Assembly: GCA_027605045.1 (NCBI GenBank)
Contig: JAQFWX010000011.1
Coordinates: 1,116,001-1,180,000, forward strand
Origin: Phallus indusiatus
Lineage: Eukaryota > Basidiomycota > Agaricomycetes > Phallales > Phallaceae
Direction of reading: 5' to 3'
DNA length: 64,000 bases
Each line of letters begins with the position of its first letter. The first letter of the stretch is position 1. Shown piece after piece: positions 10,625 through 22,278 of the stretch. The position numbers and the translations under genes are program-made. The notes under the pieces were generated by a model that was not told where the DNA came from, ran no database searches, and was given only the letters and a program-made list of their open reading frames with translations.

Positions 10625-11115
10625 TTATTTTTTGCCGATGATATTCATTTCCTGGAATATGTGAGTAACTAGTCAAGTTATGAATGATTTCGGTAAGATT
10701 ATATCTTTACCTCATAGGCTACGTGAGTTTCATTTCAGTAACAGAACCTATAAGGGCTGGACTAATACAGACCTGTGACCTTTTGCGTTTTAGCGTTTTT
10801 GATACTGAAACGTGTACTCTGCATTTAAGTTTATGTAAAAATGAAAAAGAAGAGAATAAGGGAGGCATATATGGCTCACGTTGCCGGACCCGGTGATCTC
10901 AACGATTTCTCCTTCACTATGGGCCACGTTGTCGTGACCGCCTCCCTAATAATTTACGAAATGTGAGTGCTCCAAAGATTGCAGATAACATGAAATACGA
11001 TGCGTACAATTGGTCGATATTCTACCTTATCACCAACCTGAGTTTGATAAAAGGATTGTTAGTCACAGTGCCGTCAAGATAGACAAGTTACTATGCGTAC
11101 TTTGTATTGTGTCAT
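10625..11115 (-). CDS. HVA1/TUDOR-domain (DUF2945) small protein, six tiny exons
   Basis: Reconstructed by splice logic. Exons, from the start: 11101-11115, 11008-11037, 10880-10945, 10773-10818, 10711-10718, 10625-10651. They sum to 192 bases, 63 residues, in one frame. Every intron is 54-63 bases with GT-AG ends. The product begins MTQYK, then VGDKVEYRPIGGGHDNVAHS, GEIVEITGSGN, STRFSIKNAKTQKVT and AYEEMNIIGKK. This is the layout of the DUF2945/'hypervirulence associated TUDOR' family, an SH3-like barrel found in bacteria and fungi, usually about 65-75 residues. Its molecular role is not settled and the family name alone does not imply pathogenicity. Exon 5 is only 8 bases. The gene is divergent from MIM1, with 442 bases between starts. 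Confidence 0.85.
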
Positions 11116-11557
11116 TATGTGTTGAGATCGTTGGTTGTGAATTAATTGATTTATCAAGTTACTGCGAGGAACAGAAAACAGTAGGTGGGCATACACTATA
11201 ATTTCGGCGTACCTTTTATAGCATGAATGCGTAAACTATTTGATTCCCAATAAATTATTTACCCTCTCAGTGAAAATAGTCTCTCCGTCGGGGATTCTGA
11301 CTTGCATAATGTTTACAGCCTTTTCCGTTTGCCTCTGACCGAGGGAAATACGTTATTTTTTGGGGGTGTAATCATCGATGATGCTGTTTTTGAGTTCGGA
11401 AATAATAAGATCATCCTGTTTCTCTGAACACTACCCGTTCAAATTTGAAAGTTCTGCCGATTACAGCAGCGTTCCGAGTCAAGTCTACGAGCGCCTCTTT
11501 ATCCGACTGCTATCTGGTAATCTACATTACGTAATCAAACGGACGACGCCCATCCGA
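11116..11557. promoter_or_regulatory. Bidirectional promoter region between HVA1/TUDOR (-) and MIM1 (+)
   Basis: 442 bases between divergent start codons. It is AT-rich, with no obvious gene. An open frame running into the MIM1 start (11378-11614) is not in the MIM1 protein frame. Confidence 0.4.
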
Positions 11558-12545
11558 ATGGCAGCTGAAGTCGATCCTCTACAGGTAGGAGTCTCGAGCC
11601 TTTGTAGCATCTAAAACTCAATAGATATGTTAGGCTGCATTACAAACGGCGTTTGAAGAGTCTCCAATCTCTCCAACACCGCTTGCCAAGTCCGAAGGCT
11701 CATTACCATCCGAACAAGAAGCAACAGCAGAACCACCTCAGATTCTTGCGTCGACAGCCGAGATAACGAGTACTGTTCAAGACGAGGAATGGAAACAGGA
11801 ATATGAACGCCAGCAGACCATGTGGCGTACGGAGGCTGCCGTTGCTCGCGAAAAGGCAGAAGCAAATCGGGAACGATGGAGCGAGATCAGAGAAAGAGGA
11901 ACTAGAAAGGAATTCGGAATCCAAGGAGCAGCACAATCGAATACAAATGCCCTTCAACCCACAACGAGTTCTTCCATTGATCTCGTTTCAGTTCAGTCAT
12001 TGTCCACGTCAATTGTCCCCACAGAGGCTGCCGTTACAGGAGAAGCAGGTATATTTCTATTACCCTATCTTATCTCTTTAATCATTGTACAAAAAATACT
12101 AACGTTGACATATTAATTTTTTTTCTCGGTTACAAGAGGTAACATCGCTATTCTTTTCTTTTTACGCAGTTATCTAATTATTTCGAAGGCCCTTTCCTCT
12201 TCTCGGACTTGGGAAGAAGTACCTTCTCTCCCATCGTCGTTTCCTTCCTTTTCTCTTCGAGAGTCTTCATCTGGATCTCATGAGCATCCAGAACTACCGC
12301 CATATCTACCTCCTCCAAAACCTTCATCTGTTACTCTTGCGATATTTAACAGCTCACTCTCCAAACGTGCACGCATACTTGCATTTGCGTCGTCCCTCGC
12401 CATCAATCTTTTATTGCCGTTCGTAAATGGGGTGATGTTGGGCTTCGGTGAAATTTTTGCAAAAAACATAGTAGTAGGATACTTTGGGTGGGACATACCA
12501 GGACCAGGCGTTGGAATTCGTACACGCGTAAAAAGTAGAATATAA
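11558..12545 (+). CDS. MIM1: Mim1/TOM13-family mitochondrial outer membrane import protein
   Basis: Mim1 (TOM13) inserts alpha-helical proteins into the mitochondrial outer membrane and helps TOM assembly. Three exons fit: 11558-11584, 11634-12048 and 12139-12545, giving 849 bases, 282 residues. The C-terminal domain is diagnostic: AFASSLAINLLLPFVNGVML followed by GFGEIFAKNIVVGYFGWDIP. This is the TOM13 membrane helix with its Gly-rich face, near residues 225-265. The long N-terminal region has an acidic, Gln-rich, charged helix (DEEWKQEYERQQTMWRTEAA) and a Ser/Pro-rich linker with TWEEVPSLPSSFPS. Yeast Mim1 is much shorter, so the extension is a fungal-lineage feature. The acceptor chosen at 12138/12139 is the only one I found that keeps frame, and it adds a hydrophobic stretch. 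Confidence 0.85.
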
Positions 12546-12609
12546 TACATTTGTTGAATTCTCGGATAACAAAAAAATAAGAGTGGTTCGGGTAACAAAT
12601 TAAAGAGAC

Positions 12610-12615
12610 TTTATT
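12610..12615 (-). terminator. AATAAA polyadenylation signal for the acyl-CoA dehydrogenase gene
   Basis: Reading the minus strand, AATAAA lies 52 bases downstream of the stop at 12667. It falls in the narrow gap between the convergent MIM1 and acyl-CoA dehydrogenase genes. Confidence 0.5.
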
Positions 12616-12666
12616 CAAGCTTAGTACATGACTGCAGCAGTGGCAAGAAGACAAATTGTATAAATA

Positions 12667-15086
12667 CTATAAACGAACGTCCTTCGGCATGGAGCGAATA
12701 GCTTGTCGTACACCTAAATCCGCTAGAACATCCTCCGCTAATTATTGAACCACTCGTTAGAACTGGTTTCGAAGCAGGACTGATATATGTGTGTACTCAC
12801 CTCCACCAAGCAAGGCATCAAACGGAACAACTCGGTGGTACTGTGGATCCAGCCTTAGTCCATTTGCCCAATTCCATCAGAGGAGCACACTCACATGTTC
12901 AATAAACCGTCCCATACCAGCCTGAGTAATGCCTCTTCCTCCAAAGAGTTGAACAGCATCTCGCGCAGTATCTTGTGCGGCCTTCGTCGCAGAAGACTTT
13001 AGGAATGCAATTTGCCTATACATTTCGTATGAGCTGTCATTAACTATCTTCGTAGCGATAGAATGGGCCCTTACCCAGCAAGATTGACTGCCTGTTGTTT
13101 GTAGGACTAATAGTAAGGTAATCAATGCCCATAAATTTAGCACCAGTGTAAAGAGAATTGCGAACCATGTTATTCATTTGATGTGTCACGTTCTCCAGCC
13201 ATGCCTGCAAGCTTTCGACCCTCGAGATCATAGCCGCTAATCGGCTTCGTACGACAGCTTGACCATTCAGAGGTTTGCCAAAAACCCTCCTTTGGTTCGC
13301 CCACCTAGAAACCACATGTTACATGCTTGACACAATCCTGAGAGATACCGCATACACCAAACATTCCGTGACAATTTGCCTTTGTGAGCCGATACTGGAG
13401 CAACACATGACCCATCTTGCGAAAATATCAATATACATCTATACAAAGCCAAGAGGAAATACAAACCTTTCGTGATTGAAATTGCTGGCAACGAGAAAGG
13501 TTATTAATATGCTTGTGTAGAATTAGGGCATTTCCCAACCTTAGTATTACAAAGATACCACCTCCATCTTCCCCTAGCAGGTTCTCCGCGGGAACGTGAA
13601 CATTATCAAAAGTGACATACGCTGTTCCTGCCGTGGAAGAATAAGACGTTTTGATGGGTTTTGTTTCTACTCCTTCTCCACGCTCCACTAGTAAAACTGA
13701 GAACCCCGACTATAAGCGTCTTGAAATCAGAATAAGTAAGACACGAAAGGAGGACCACCAGTACCTCGGTGCGACATCCGACAGTGAAATAATCGGCAAA
13801 GGTACCTAAATAAACCATCCAATGATCAAAGCAACCATAATCGTGGAGGAATACATAACGCACCGTTGGTTATCCATTTTTTAGTTCCATTAAGAATGTA
13901 ATACTTGCCGTCTGGTGTTAGCTTCGCAGTGGTTTTCATTCCCATAACGTCACTGCCAGCAAAAGCCTCGGAGATCGCCAGACTAAAGGCCAGCTGTAAT
14001 TAGTGCAGTGCACAAGATATTATCCATCAATGAGACTCGCCAAATGAATTTTTTGCCAGACAAGACATCAGGTAGAATCTTGGCTTGCAATTCTGCAGAT
14101 CCAAAGTTAAGGATAGGAGGAAGTCCTATCACCATACCGGAGTTCAATCCATCTCCGTATCCTCGAGCACCACACCGGGTAAACTCTTGCGTTATGATTA
14201 ATTCATGGAAATAATCGAACTTGTAAATAATGAATCAGCGCCAGTGCATAGAACCTATTTGAGGACATTGAACAAACATCTTCAGGTTTAATGTGCCCAT
14301 GAAATAATGACAGCTCCTTCAGGTGCTTGCCAGGCCCAAGACGCATGGCGTGCAGATTCACCTCAGTCATAGCCTGTAAAACACTCGGCGAAGGTCGTTT
14401 TCCATCAGCTTCACGAGCCTATAATAGTATACAGTAAATTTCACAGACGCATAAAGCATTCATGGGAGTTTCACCTGTGCGTCATCGTAAACGATATCAT
14501 CGACGAATTTCCGCACTAACTTCTGAAACTTTCTATGGCTCTAATGAAAAGAAAAATGAGGGAGGGGACATGGCAGGGTTAACCATACACTGATACCTCG
14601 TTATAGTACGGACTGAAATAGCCAGGGGTGAGCCACGTAGGTTCTGAGTAGGGTACCGTCGTCGTCGATGAATCAGACTCCCGTCGACCAACTATGCGGG
14701 GCTTCTCCCCTTTGATAGTTCCTATGATCAGACGGGCATAATTCGGTCTTGAAAGTATTTCTGTGCGATGGAGTTGAAAGAAGATATCCGTAACATCTTG
14801 TTCGTTATCAGCTAGTGATAGAGTGTTGATGATTAAATCTGGATCGGGACAGAATGGTAGCACAAATACCAATATCTTCATCAAAGAAAACGCTTTCTCC
14901 TCCAGGATGCAGCGAAACGAATTTAGAGACATCATAAACGTTGCTGTCTATTATAACCCACAAGTCTCCGGGTCGATTATGCTGACAGTGTCAATTGAAC
15001 AATCAAAGCGCCTAGATGTAGAAAGCTATAACATTGCATACCTTTTGCACTTCTTCTCGGGTAAATTCTCTAAGATTCTTTGACAT
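12667..15086 (-). CDS. Cytochrome b5-acyl-CoA dehydrogenase fusion protein
   Basis: A flavoprotein fatty acyl-CoA dehydrogenase with an N-terminal cytochrome b5 heme domain. The start at 15084-15086 reads [15 protein letters not shown]; after an intron comes [20 protein letters not shown] and FVSLHPGGE, the b5 HPGG heme-ligand loop, and then [10 protein letters not shown] with the second His. The dehydrogenase part runs from about 14660: [15 protein letters not shown], then [20 protein letters not shown] in the substrate-binding N-domain, [20 protein letters not shown] in the beta-domain and [20 protein letters not shown] in the C-domain. The end is [19 protein letters not shown] and MPKDVRL. 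Numerous short introns interrupt it. Fungal fusions of this kind act in beta-oxidation-like steps; substrate and compartment are not evident. The C-terminal VRL is only weakly PTS1-like. Confidence 0.88.
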
Positions 15087-15395
15087 TTTCTTGAGGGGTA
15101 CGGTAATCGCACAGGTAGGGAATTCGTTTTTGAGTGAGACGGGTAGGGTGAGTTTCACGTGTTATTCTTCAAACCTTGGTCAGCAACATTACATACATAT
15201 TCGGATTCAGGATAGCCTTGGACAGCGCGTCTCAATTACCTGGCCTCGGAAATTTCTTCGCGTATTTCAAGGACTGTTATTTGGACATACCGCTGTGCAA
15301 TTGCAATCCTATAAAAACTTCTCTTTCGCGCTGACACAGCGTCCAGAACACGAAAGATACGCGTCGCGACGCTCCACTAGCAACGACCTTTGACA
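15087..15395. promoter_or_regulatory. Bidirectional promoter between acyl-CoA dehydrogenase (-) and POLD3 (+)
   Basis: 309 bases between divergent starts. No gene or clear TATA box was recognised. Confidence 0.4.
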
Positions 15396-17238
15396 ATGAC
15401 TACTCCAAAAGTTACCGAGTTTCTTTCCAAAGAACTTTTAATCAATAAGGAAATCGTAAGCCTATTGTTCCCTTTTACGAATTTCTTTGAATTATTATAT
15501 GGTAGATCACGTTTCGACTACTTAGTCGAGAATTAGCAGTCCATGTTAATGAGGCGAAAAAGTGAATCAATCGAAGTCGTCTCAACTTGAAGTAAAACCA
15601 ATGATTTGTGCCTGTAGGGAGTTACAACTATTTTACGAGAATTGTCGTTCGAACAAACAGCCGGTTTATGCCACTTATTTGCTTATTGGAGAAGTTAACA
15701 CTGAAGCCGCGTCCCGGGCTATCAACAAAGACGAACACATGGCAGTCGATGATGCTAAGCCATCGCAGAGAAAAATAATGTTAGTGGGGGAAAGCCAGTT
15801 GGAAGGCAAGCTGTTTTCGTCTCCCAAAAAGATTCGCTAACCTATTCCTGGGACATCCAGAGGCTCAAAGTCAATTTCTTCACCCGCCCTCTTCGCATAT
15901 TTATAGTCTTTCTCCAGTCACATTAGCGGTCAGTTATTGTTTCTATATCGCTCAGGAGCAGGACTAATTTCATTTTTTAGGATGCTGCATTACTTACAAC
16001 TGCTACGGACCGCGTTCGTTCGATAGACGTCAACGGAGGAACGGAAAACAACCAATTATTAGGAATGATCGTCAGCTCAAACGTTCAGGTAATGACCTAT
16101 TGGGAGATAATGAGTCAATGGCTCACTGATGTTCAAGATTGGTGAGATCAAGTCCAAGGTACTTGAGACAAAGAAACCAGCGACCGCGGAAAGCAAACCC
16201 CCAATAACTGGCCCGAAGAAAGTTGAACCTGAAAGTGTCACTAATAGCTCGAAAAAAGAAGTTCAGGATCCCCCGAAGAAGAAAGTTAACACGTTAGACT
16301 GGAGTAAAGCCAAACCGAAAACTGCCAAGGCTACTGTAACAGGTAAATCAAGAAATTTAAGCATCGTTAAAGCAGAGTTTGTCGTAATAGCAATCTATCA
16401 GCCCCAGAGGAAAAATCATCAGAGAAAACAAGCGCTACAAGTGATGGCACGAGCAAACAAACTAAGGTACTGTATGATATTGATCTACCGAAACTTGTCT
16501 TAAATTGTATAATTAGCGAGGATCTAAAAGTTCTTCGAATCCTACTGTTCTGACCGTTTCAGAAGGAGATAAAGCACCAAAGGTCGAGTCATCTGCAAAG
16601 CAGGAAAGCTCTAGGAATGTTACTCTGGATGTCATGTTTTCCGACGACGACGAAAAAACTTCTAGCAAACCGTTAGCAACTAAAAGGAAAGGGCGAGTCT
16701 TTGTGAGTGACGAGGAAGAAGAAATAGATACTGAAAGTAAAACCCATGACGAAGGTATGTTATTGTTTGTATTTATTAAAATTTATCCTGGAGAAAACTG
16801 GGGTATTGGGACATAGAGACTGGCAAGGATTTGTTGGACAACCCTGTCATACCACCGATTCCTAGAGCAAAACGGAAGCCGAAAGTTAGCGTTCCAACCG
16901 GTCGTAACGGACTACCTAAGAAACGTGTACGAAAAACTAGGAAAACAAAGAATGCCAAAGGGTATACAAGTATGTATTATATGCACCGTCGATCTTCGGT
17001 TTAGTAATTCTCCTTCAATTTCCCAGTTACTGAGGACTATTCCACGTACGAGTCCGCTTCTGATTCAGAAGTTCCCACACCACCGGCGAAAGTTCAAAAA
17101 CGGGGAGGCACAGAAGTTACTACCGACTTAGAGCGCGGTACTTCGGGACAGCCCAAAGGAGATCGCGGCAAATCAAAGTCTCTGAAAGATCAAGAGAAAA
17201 AGAAAAATGACCTGAATAATTATTTCCAAAAAAAATGA
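15396..17238 (+). CDS. POLD3: DNA polymerase delta subunit 3 (POLD3/Cdc27/Pol32)
   Basis: Accessory subunit linking the polymerase delta catalytic core to PCNA during replication. Exon 1 starts MTTPKVTEFLSKELLINKEI; the next reads ITFRLLSRELAVHVNEAK, then ELQLFYENCRSNKQPVYATY and LLIGEV. These match the small winged-helix N-domain that binds the B-subunit. Exon 4 continues with SLSPVTLADAALLTTATDRV. The rest is Lys/Glu/Ser-rich and disordered, as usual in this family, with VTLDVMFSDDDE and RVFVSDEEEE. The protein ends LNNYFQKK, a PIP-box-like PCNA-binding tail at the expected extreme C-terminus, although the canonical Gln is replaced (context KKKNDLNNYFQKK). It converges on the RBR ligase gene, 104 bases away. 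Confidence 0.85.
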
Positions 17239-17342
17239 ATTTGTCCTTTTTTTCAAGAACCTAAATAATTATCATTCAACTTCGTAATAATGTATGTAAT
17301 GGTGTAAGAATACAAAAATGTCGCGAGGTTGAGGCCCTCTTG

Positions 17343-19449
17343 TCAGTCAACGTAAGGCCTTTGCGCTTGCTGTCGCATTTGCATTTGCTGGGCAATGAAG
17401 GCGTGTTGTCGCTGTATCTGCATATGAGCTTGCATGACGGCTACACGATCTTGAAACTGCTGCTGCTGTCGATGCGGTTCTCCTTTCAAGAGATTGGGGT
17501 TTATTTTAGGAATATCGACGTCCAGGGTCCCATCCGGTAAATCCGGATTTTGCTCTTGCAATTGCTTTTTGATCCGTTCCGCAGTTTCTTTGACTTCCTG
17601 ATCATGTCGGCTTTCGGTGTTATCCCAAAGTGGGCACTAGCGAAGGAAAATTTGAACGCCTCACACAACGTGGTTAAATTATGCCAATACCTTTGAAGAG
17701 ACCCTGTTCCCGTTGCGACCATTATCGTTAAAATGCTCATATCCAGTGATAATTTGTCGACAAATATAACAGGACATCGTGCTACATTGATAACAAGTGA
17801 TTTTATTGCACTGAAAACGATTAGACGAGTATTCAAAGCACAAAATAATCAAGACAAGACTGACACCAGATTCTTTGATGAAACCTTCCGAAGATTATGA
17901 TGAGTTCTTTATCTTTAATTCATAAAGGAAGAAACACTGACTCTTCTGACATTTGGGACAATTTCGCATCATGGCCTTGGCTAAAATATTCTTGAGAAGA
18001 CCCTCGATTAGAGAAAAATACGTGACTTACTCATAGCTTCTTCAAGTGTATGCCTAACATCTAATGCGGCATCCGCCTCGACTTCTTGACAGTTCTTAGG
18101 CAGGTGATCCAATTTCTTGCATTGTCGACACGTAATTGCCATACAATCTTCAGCTTCACATCCTAAATGATAATATAAGTATTTAGAGACATAAGAGTAT
18201 TAGGCATTTCTTTACGGAAAAGTCTCTCATCTGGATTTTCGATTACGACTTTGTATTCACAAAATGGGCATTCTTCCAAACCGTCTATAGATGCTTCAGT
18301 AATTTCTTTTTGTTGTTTGAGGCGATGGTATAGTTGTAAAAGTTTGGGTGATAGAAAACGCGCTAGTTCTGACTCCGGGAATGGTTGCTTGCAGTTGGAT
18401 TGGTCCATACAAACTAGGAGATGATCATGTTGCCCCAGTTGAATTGCCGCGTACCTACGACAGCACATCCGACAGAAAAGGTGGGCTTCGGGACATTGAA
18501 TCATCCGATCCTGTATTATTGTACTCCAGTTGATAATTACAAGGTTCACTGTAATGGCTTACAAATGCGTATTTTGAAAAGCAACAGGCACAATCGATAC
18601 CATCCTCGCACTCGGAATCTTCTGCATCCTCATCTTCTTCCGCAGTTACTTCCGAAGCTGCAGTTGGCTTATCTCCAGCATTTAAATATTCAACCAGCCA
18701 TTCACGCTCTTCCTGAAAATCTAGATCATGCATGGCTTTATCTTTACCTGAAGGTCGAAAAGCAGTCTTCTTCGGGCAATATGGTAGAATTCCGTCTTTA
18801 CTTTCTTTATCTAGGAAAATGCTACTCAAAGGCCCGAATTAATGTCAAGATCATATAAAGCTATTCATGGTACTTACTAGGATGGGGCGTAAAGTCCGCG
18901 GTGACGTGCAAGTACTGTTCGGATATGTTGCTTAGGTATAAATGGATAGTCGATTTGGAGCTGCAGAAGCGCAAGGGGAAAATAACCTAGCCCAGGGGGA
19001 GGTGGTCGATCTATGGAGGAAAAATCACGTTTCAATTTTTTTGCAGGCTTCTGAGTGTTGCTGTCCGAAGAGCGTCTACGTTTATTCGACATTGTCATCG
19101 TTGGGTTTCGCGGATAGGTTAGATCTTCAAAAAGTGCATGGAGGACAGACTGAATGCATTGTTCAATGCTTTCGCAATTCCGGTACTTCTCCAGAAGATT
19201 TCTGAGGTGGTCATGATCAACGTCGGGTACAATCTCCAAAACACGAGGGAAACAGTCATTTAACAAATTCTGGGGTTGGTTTGAGGATTCGGGTTGGGCT
19301 TCGTTTACATCGTAGACGCGTTTTATAGGCGGACTGTCAAGGATAACAACATCAGAGGATGGTGAACCAAAACGATACGACTGTGAATCGCTCGGAATTT
19401 CGAGAACATCTTCATCATCTATATCGTAGACGACGAAACCTTCTGTCAT
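17343..19449 (-). CDS. RNF216/Triad3-like RBR E3 ubiquitin ligase
   Basis: RING-between-RING ligases take ubiquitin from an E2 onto a cysteine of RING2 and pass it to substrates. The start at 19447-19449 opens an acidic N-terminus (MTEGFVVYDIDDEDVLEIPS) and a helical region LRNLLEKYRNCESIEQCI, similar to the RNF216 N-terminus. Next is RING1: ECEDGIDCACCFSKYAF, IQCPEAHLFCRMCCRRYA and LLVCMDQSNCKQPFPESEL. The IBR has ECPFCEYKVVIENPDERLF, CEAEDCMAITCRQCKKLDH and LPKNCQEVE. RING2 begins with RNCPKCQK and the fragment KESGCNKITCYQCSTMSCYI, which carries the candidate catalytic Cys, then ends in an EHFNDN-type tail. The C-terminus is Gln-rich. Introns of about 50-60 bases separate the modules. Confidence 0.88.
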
Positions 19450-19700
19450 TCTGACAGATTGCTATTCTAGATTGTGGCGAGTAGGGTTATTAAAAGAGGT
19501 GATGGCCTGTAATGGCGCGCGAAAAAGGGCTGCCGTCACGCGCGATGTCCTCGGCTTAGTCATCTAATCGCGCGGCAGTGATTGGTCCGGTGTTCTTTTG
19601 TGTTGGGAATGAGACACTGCAATTGCTGTCCGCAGTCCAGTTAAAAAAGTCTTTGTCGCTTTTACTTTCTCCTGCCTCTAATTCATCTTCGAAAAGCCCA

Positions 19701-20590
19701 ATGTTCCCTCAGGCCTATCGACGGGATAATGCCAGCTCAGCGGCTTCAACGAGCACCTCGCCGCTAACGTTCAGCAGTGGCAGCGCAAGCCCAACACCAT
19801 CTCCGTCGTCTTCATCCGGTGGTCCATTCAGCAAGGGAAGCTCCTCGTCGTTTTTCACGGTAGGCTCGCTTATTCACAAAGAAATGGGTCATCTTCTTCA
19901 CATTATCGTCATTTAGTTTCTGGTGGCGTTATTGATTCTGGTCTTGGCCTCCGGGGCGCTCGTCGTCCGTGCTATATATTTACGGCGTCGCTTCAGGAAC
20001 CAAGTTCAAGCTGCAATCGATGCTGGAATATTAAATCCAACTAAATTACCTGTTCCGCAAACGAAACCCGAGATGCATGAAATCTATGTTCGGTCTCTTC
20101 CCAATGATGCCGTAGAGTGGGAAAATTTCCTAGTCCGTTGCCCCGTTCATACTTATAGTATTACCCGACTCATCAAATCATGTAGCCTATTTCCGCAATT
20201 ACTGTGGACGAGCCGATTTTGCAATTTTCCGACAAAGAGTCGAAGCTATTTCCGTCACCTTCACCCCCTCGATTGACACTCCGCCAACGATTAACAAATA
20301 CTTTGCGACGTTCACCTATGCCTAGCTCATTTTACGATACCTCCAACGAGCATTCTGTCACACCACGTGTCGACGATTCCATGACGACCCCCTCACGAGT
20401 ACAAGTAGCAGTTTTGATTGCCATGCCATCGGAGCACTCCTCTATCCACCCATTATATGAAGAAGTGGACGCCGGAGATGTTCCTAAAGGGAAACGACGG
20501 GATTCCTCTCTGCATGATGATTTTATACCCGATGTCATTTTTGGTATATCTTCACTCCCTCTAGAATCATCTGCATCAGCAAGCACATGA
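19701..20590 (+). CDS. Single-pass membrane protein of unknown function
   Basis: Three exons (19701-19859, 19917-20132, 20186-20590) sum to 780 bases, 259 residues, with phase-0 junctions. The N-terminal 50 residues are Ser/Thr/Pro-rich. A hydrophobic segment at about residues 54-75 starts FLVALLILVLASGALVV and is followed by basic LRRRFRNQVQ, so the long tail should be cytosolic. The tail includes KPEMHEIYVRSLPNDAVEWE and RVQVAVLIAMPS and ends in an acidic Ser-rich stretch. I recognise the architecture, which is common in basidiomycetes (Ser/Thr-rich ectodomain, one helix, disordered tail), but no function. An upstream in-frame ATG at 19578 is less likely because the frame begins to look non-coding there. 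Confidence 0.7.
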
Positions 20591-20993
20591 GCACATGTTG
20601 ATGTTCATATTATTTGATTTATTTTCTCGTTGTTGTTTAAGTAACATTTCATCGAGACACATATATTCACTACTGGCTGACGCCAGAGGAACCGCGTCCA
20701 GCTTCCATAATAAAGATAATCAATAGTTACATATCTAAGAATTGTGAATACTTTTTGTACTGATTGAAAGTCCAATTGTCGTCCCAACAAAAATGCTCAT
20801 TGCCGACGGCGGACTCACAGCCAGTATGACGAGTGTACCATTATGTAATTGCGGCAGGCAAAGTTCCGCTCCGCTCCCTTCCGTTATGTAAGGAGTCAAC
20901 TGGCGTGCCAGGAAAATTACCACAAGGACAGGAGGAAGTTGCTACATCTTGTTTATGTGTGCTGGTCGGCAGTCTTGATTTAGTCAAACTCGA
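20591..20993. other. Intergenic region
   Basis: 403 bases between two plus-strand genes, with a TTTATTTTCTCG-type AT-rich 3' region near 20615. No gene was seen on either strand. Confidence 0.4.
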
Positions 20994-22278
20994 ATGAACC
21001 AAGTTTCAAGCAAAGAGCGGGAAACTATCGGTTATATCTCTAAAGAACTTCTCGCTGGAGGAATTGCAGGTTCAGCCGTAAGCAGTTTAATATGTACTCA
21101 CCGACGAATGTTGTAAAATTATATCCATTATTCTAGGCCAAGACAGTTGTAGCACCATTCGATCGTGTCAAGATCCTATTTCAAGCATCTAATCCTCAGT
21201 TCGTCAAGTATGCAGGTATCGTCATTCGTACTTTGTGAATAGAAATAACTAATGTCGTGTGACTCTGATACACAACTTGAAGGTACTTGGACGGGCGTAT
21301 TTCGCGCAACACATGAAATATATCATCATCATGGGTTAAGAGGTCTGTTCCAAGGCCATTCTGCGACGTTATTGCGTATATTCCCATACGCCGCTATCAA
21401 ATTTATGGCATACGGTCGGATCAGACGAGTAAGTTTTCACGCATCCATCATCCATCGTCATTAATTTGTTTTTTTTATGTTGTTGTAGCTCCTGATGCCT
21501 ACGAAGACGTCTGAGACAAACATAAAGCGGTTTGCTGCCGGTGCCCTTTCCGGTCCGCGATTTTGATTCTCTTTAACGTGCCGAAAGATACAAATAAGAT
21601 TTTCATCATCTAGGGACAACGTCTGTTCTAGTTACATACCCTTTGGAGTTGATTCGTGTGCGATTAGCGTATCAAACGCAAACGCCTATGTCAACATCTC
21701 TATCATCACCATCATTACTACCATCATCATCATCACCTCGGCAGAGACATTCTCTATTCCGAATCATCGCACTCATCTATCACGAGGGGTCTACATCAAA
21801 AACGACGGCGACCGTCACACCCCATCCAACGCCAGTCCCGTCTCCGAAACAGTCTCGCGTATTCGCGGCATTACCTTTACTCAAATTTTATCGGGGATTT
21901 TCCATAACAATATTGGGAATGATACCATACTCTGGAACTTCTTTTCTGGCATGGGATTCCTTTAGAGCTTACGTATACCACAGAGGAAGGAAAACGCCAG
22001 GAAGAGTTGACAATCTGGTCATCGGGGCGATGTCGGGTGTTCTGGGGCAAACCGTGTCGTACCCATTTGAAGTTGTCAGACGACGAATGCAAATAGGCGG
22101 ACTGACGCAACCCGACCGGTGGATGAGCTGGGGCGAGACCGTCAAATCTGTATGGAAATCCGGGGGGTGGCGAGGATTCTATGTCGGGCTAAGTATTGGC
22201 TATATGAAAGTAGTGCCTATGACTGCTATCAGCTATGCTGTCTGGGAAGAGATGAAGCGACTGTTGCTGATAAGCTAA
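20994..22278 (+). CDS. Mitochondrial solute carrier (Leu5/SLC25A16-like, probable CoA-type)
   Basis: A mitochondrial inner-membrane carrier with three tandem repeats. Exon 1 starts [20 protein letters not shown] and [10 protein letters not shown]. Repeat signatures are [27 protein letters not shown] and [15 protein letters not shown], each a Px[D/E]xx[K/R] motif. They are paired with [40 protein letters not shown] and [20 protein letters not shown]. Introns fall after GSA (about 21079), near 21217, 21429 and 21560. A Ser/Pro-rich insertion occupies the third quarter, between repeats 2 and 3. The motif set resembles Leu5p and the Graves disease carrier, which move coenzyme A or a precursor into mitochondria; the substrate assignment is inference. 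Confidence 0.88.

Noticed and set aside
10684..10966. Plus-strand frames starting at 10684, including a short MAHVAGPGDLNDFSF peptide frame near 10871
   Set aside because: The same DNA reads on the minus strand as spliced exons of the HVA1/TUDOR gene with a conserved protein pattern, which explains it better.
12049..12180. A 2-base exon (AG) between two introns in MIM1
   Set aside because: It would need a 31-base following intron and leads to a stop; the acceptor at 12138 keeps frame with one ordinary intron.
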